Shown here in pieces: positions 61,510-64,000 of a stretch of DNA of 64,000 nucleotides. A program made the position numbers and the translations under genes. Source of the stretch: Stenotrophomonas rhizophila (lineage in GTDB: Bacteria; Pseudomonadota; Gammaproteobacteria; Xanthomonadales; Xanthomonadaceae). The stretch lies in assembly GCF_000661955.1 (NCBI RefSeq), contig NZ_CP007597.1, positions 672,912-736,911 on the forward strand. Direction: 5' to 3'. Every line of letters starts with the position of its first letter. The stretch's first letter is position 1. The notes under the pieces were generated by a model that made no database searches, had not been told where the DNA came from, and saw nothing but the letters and a program-made list of their open reading frames with translations.

Positions 61510-62553
61510 ATGATCGCAGGACGTGGTTGGCTGTTGATGGTGGCGCTAGCAACGGCAAGTGGCGCTGCACACGCGCAGGACGTACCCAGTGCCGAGGCAC
61601 AGGCGCGGATCCTGGATCTGCTGCAGCAGCAGTCGCTGTATCGCGACCGCGTGGACTGGTCCAAGGCTCGCGCGGAGTTGGCGGCTGCGGGCGACCCGGC
61701 GCAGACGCGGCGGTTGCTGGACGATGTGATCCAGCGCAGCAGTGGCGGGCACGGGCGATGGATATCGCCCAGCCAGTTGCGCACGGAGTCGAAACGCGCA
61801 CCGGCCACGCAGGCAGCGATGGGCGCTGCGCCCCTTCAGACAGAGGACGCCAGCACCGGACCGACAGCGCGGCTGGGGTGGATCAAGGTGGGCGCCTACA
61901 TGGACGACCAGACCCAGCCCCAGGAAGTGCAGTACCAGGCCCGCAAGCAGGCCGCCATTGCGCTGCAGGCGCGCATCCAGGAACAGGACGATGGTAATCG
62001 CTGTGGCTGGGTGGTCGACCTGCGCGGCAACAGTGGCGGCAACATGTGGCCGATGCTGCTTGGCCTGGGCCCGTTGCTGGGCGATGCCAAGGGAAGTGAT
62101 CCGGTCGGCATGTCCCTTCGCGCGGACAAACAGCAGCCGTGGGCGTATCGCGATGGCACGATCTGGTCGGACGGGAACGGGATGTTGGGATCGAGCAACA
62201 CGCGGTACACACTGCGCCACCCGGGCGCTCCGGTGGCCGTCCTGTTCGGGCCGCGCACTGCCAGTTCCGGCGAGGCATCGGTGCTGGCCTTCCGCGGCCG
62301 GGCAGCGTCGCGCAGCTTCGGCCAGCCCAGTGCCGGCTATTCCACCTCCAATACCCCGCAGCGTCTGCCCGATGGCAGCATGCTGCTGTTGACCGGCAGC
62401 GTGATGGCCGACCGCAACGGCGTAGGCGATGGCAACCGCCTGCAGCCTGACGTCACGGTGACCCCAGGGCAGGACGCGGCCGCGGTGGCGCGCGAATGGC
62501 TGCTTGCGCAGCCGGCCTGCAAACAGGCCGCTGCCGTGGTGGATGCACGCTGA
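61510..62553 (+). CDS. S41-family peptidase, short secreted form
   Basis: 347 residues with a Sec signal peptide (A-H-A-Q). S41 (C-terminal-processing protease) fold but without a PDZ domain, so closer to the TSPc-only secreted forms. G-W-V-V-D-L-R-G-N-S-G-G-N-M and T-A-S-S-G-E-A-S-V-L-A-F, the latter with the Ser nucleophile, are visible; the region after it (F-G-Q-P-S-A-G-Y-S) takes the place of the usual F-G-K Lys, so a lysine at that point is missing and the dyad may use another residue. Substrate unknown. Monocistronic. Confidence 0.8.
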   Translation: MIAGRGWLLMVALATASGAAHAQDVPSAEAQARILDLLQQQSLYRDRVDWSKARAELAAAGDPAQTRRLLDDVIQRSSGGHGRWISPSQLRTESKRAPATQAAMGAAPLQTEDASTGPTARLGWIKVGAYMDDQTQPQEVQYQARKQAAIALQARIQEQDDGNRCGWVVDLRGNSGGNMWPMLLGLGPLLGDAKGSDPVGMSLRADKQQPWAYRDGTIWSDGNGMLGSSNTRYTLRHPGAPVAVLFGPRTASSGEASVLAFRGRAASRSFGQPSAGYSTSNTPQRLPDGSMLLLTGSVMADRNGVGDGNRLQPDVTVTPGQDAAAVAREWLLAQPACKQAAAVVDAR

Positions 62554-62607
62554 AATCGGATGCGCCGCGCTGGCCCGTTGATGCACGGGCCGCAGGGGCG
62601 CAGACGT

Positions 62608-63828
62608 TCAACGCACCGTCGCAATCGCCCGCGTACGCGCTTTGGCCAGCGCTTCACCCACTGCCGGTCCCTTCAGGTGGGTGAGGTCCAGGTCGCGCGC
62701 CTGGATCGCCAGCGCCGCCTGGTGCAGGCGCGTGAGCGTTGCGCCCTGCAGATAATCGCTGTCTTCAAACCCCAGCCGGCCCCGCTTGTCGGCCTCGCAG
62801 CACAGCGCGATCTGCGCGATGCGCTCCGGGCGGCGGAAGCCGTCGCAGCGGCCCAAAAGTTCCAGGACGGTGGCATCGCGCAGTTCATCGATGCGGTGCA
62901 CGTTGAGGTGGTCGCGGCACACCGCTTCGGCCAGCTGGCGGTGGTCCAGCGGCACCTTCAGGCGGTCGCACAGGGCATGCAGCGGGGCGACGCCGCGCTG
63001 CTCGTGCATGATGTGGCGCGGCCATTCCGACGGTGGCGTCAGGCCTTTGCCCAGGTCGTGGGTGAGCGCGGCGAAGCCGATCAGGTCGTCGCCCGGCGCC
63101 AATCGCGCGGCCATGTCGCTGACCATTTCCTGGTGCACGCCGGTATCCACTTCGGGATGGAATTCGGCCCGTTGCGGCACGCCATACAGCGCTTCCAGCT
63201 CGGGCAGGATCGCGCGCAGGGCGCCGGTCTCGTGCAACGTGCGCAGGAAGGCCGACGGCTGGGCGCTGCGCAGCACGCGGCGCAGTTCCTGCCAGACGCG
63301 CTCGGGCACCAGCGCATCGAGCTCGCCGCTGTCGGCGATCTGGCGCATCAGGGCCAGGGTTTCGGGGGCCACGGTGAAACCGAACGGCGCAAAGCGGGCC
63401 ATGAAGCGCGCCGCGCGCAGTACCCGCAGCGGGTCTTCCACGAATGCGGGGCCCACGTGGCGCAGGATGCGCTGCTCGATGTCGCGCGCACCGCCATACG
63501 GGTCCACCAGCGTACCGGTGGCCTCGTCGCAGGCGATTGCGTTGATGGTGAAGTCGCGGCGCAGCAGGTCGTCTTCCAGCGTCACTGACGGGTCGGCATC
63601 GACCACGAAGCCGCGATAGCCGCGCCCGGATTTGCGCTCGGTGCGCGCCAGGGCGTATTCCTCGCCGGTGTGGGGGTGCAGGAACACGGGGAAGTCGCGA
63701 CCCACGGCCTTGTAGCCCTGCGCTTCCATGTCCGCTTGGGTGGCGCCCACCACCACCCAGTCGCGGTCACCGGGGGTCTGCTGCAACAGGCGGTCGCGTA
63801 CGGCGCCGCCAACAAGATAGATCTTCAT
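62608..63828 (-). CDS. cca: multifunctional CCA tRNA nucleotidyltransferase
   Basis: 406 residues, full gammaproteobacterial Cca size. Adds CCA to tRNA 3' ends. N-terminal [22 protein letters not shown] (metal aspartates), [15 protein letters not shown] and a C-terminal HD domain (A-L-T-H-D-L-G-K) with phosphohydrolase activity in this subgroup. The start at 63828 is fixed by the family N-terminus; the frame upstream runs through REP DNA (R-H-Y-like residues) and is not coding. Confidence 0.96.
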   Translation of the reverse strand: MKIYLVGGAVRDRLLQQTPGDRDWVVVGATQADMEAQGYKAVGRDFPVFLHPHTGEEYALARTERKSGRGYRGFVVDADPSVTLEDDLLRRDFTINAIACDEATGTLVDPYGGARDIEQRILRHVGPAFVEDPLRVLRAARFMARFAPFGFTVAPETLALMRQIADSGELDALVPERVWQELRRVLRSAQPSAFLRTLHETGALRAILPELEALYGVPQRAEFHPEVDTGVHQEMVSDMAARLAPGDDLIGFAALTHDLGKGLTPPSEWPRHIMHEQRGVAPLHALCDRLKVPLDHRQLAEAVCRDHLNVHRIDELRDATVLELLGRCDGFRRPERIAQIALCCEADKRGRLGFEDSDYLQGATLTRLHQAALAIQARDLDLTHLKGPAVGEALAKARTRAIATVR

Positions 63829-63868
63829 GCGCCCATGATGCCGCAGTGGGCCAACGCGACGCCAACCG

Positions 63869-63974
63869 GTAGTGCCGGCCGCTGGCCGGCTCGCTCGGAC
63901 AATGAGGTAGTGCCGGCCGCTGGCCGGCTCGCCAAGAATCCAGACAATAACGTAGTGCCGGCCGCTGGCCGGCT
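63869..63974. repeat. three direct SMAG REPs at the right edge
   Basis: GTAG-T-GCCGGCC-GCT-GGCCGGC copies at 63869, 63907 and 63952 with spacers of unequal length and sequence, upstream of the minus-strand cca gene. The rest of the edge holds no gene. Confidence 0.9.
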
Positions 63975-64000
63975 CCTGGGAATCTTCGGGCAATGCGAGG

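Noticed and set aside
62608..63993. Longer cca start at 63993
   Set aside because: The extra 55 residues are translated REP DNA (A-S-G-R-H-Y repeats) with no family match; the Met at 63828 begins the conserved Cca N-terminus.

Overview
The window is high-GC chromosomal DNA from a gammaproteobacterium of the Xanthomonadaceae, most likely Stenotrophomonas. The main reason is the very large number of short palindromes that start with GTAG, the hallmark of the SMAG (S. maltophilia GTAG) REP family; more than 35 are visible in several stem-sequence families. The gene content agrees: an RND efflux operon, a mreBCD-mrdA-rodA wall operon, and a TonB-receptor-based N-acetylglucosamine (NAG) utilisation cluster of the Xanthomonas type. 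No tRNA, rRNA, prophage, transposase or CRISPR was seen.

Layout. 0-1.7 kb: end of an RND pump gene and its outer-membrane factor. 1.8-5.7 kb: small membrane and hypothetical genes, a cytosine-deaminase-like enzyme, ubiE and a GGDEF protein. 5.7-12.6 kb: an M1 aminopeptidase lipoprotein, a five-unit REPIN-like tandem array, a lipoprotein/HAD pair and an LTA-synthase-like sulfatase. 12.9-25.8 kb: a PfkB kinase divergent from the elongasome and wall-remodelling genes mreB, mreC, mreD, mrdA (PBP2), two tandem rodA copies, mltB, rlpA and a D-Ala-D-Ala carboxypeptidase. 25.8-36.9 kb: an LpxR-like lipid A deacylase, the DUF493-lipB-lipA lipoate operon, the Prc protease, two secreted proteins of little-known function, an NAD-type 6-phosphogluconate dehydrogenase, a Gfo/Idh oxidoreductase and a BON protein. 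37.6-41.4 kb: a three-gene two-component operon. 41.5-45.6 kb: the Anbu protease, folK, a pteridine-reductase-like SDR, a MidA methyltransferase and a VanZ protein.

45.9-58.3 kb is a coherent chitin-oligosaccharide/NAG module. A GH20 hexosaminidase, a TonB-dependent receptor and a glucokinase-family kinase lie on the minus strand. They are divergent from nagP (permease), nagR (LacI), nagB-II (SIS deaminase), nagA and nagX. Two pseudo-palindromic operator candidates sit on the divergent promoters. A large autotransporter, an S41 peptidase and cca close the window.

The most unusual content is in the repeats. Five REPs are read in frame as the C-terminus of MreC. A 228-bp REPIN-like unit is repeated with two strictly alternating spacer types. 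A 20-bp minisatellite lies between two near-identical terminator-REP modules. Two REP+spacer arrays have 46- and 47-bp periods. Two inverted elements share a core but carry unrelated terminal arms. A perfect FNR-type box with class II promoter spacing precedes a structured, gene-free 370-nt stretch in front of mltB.
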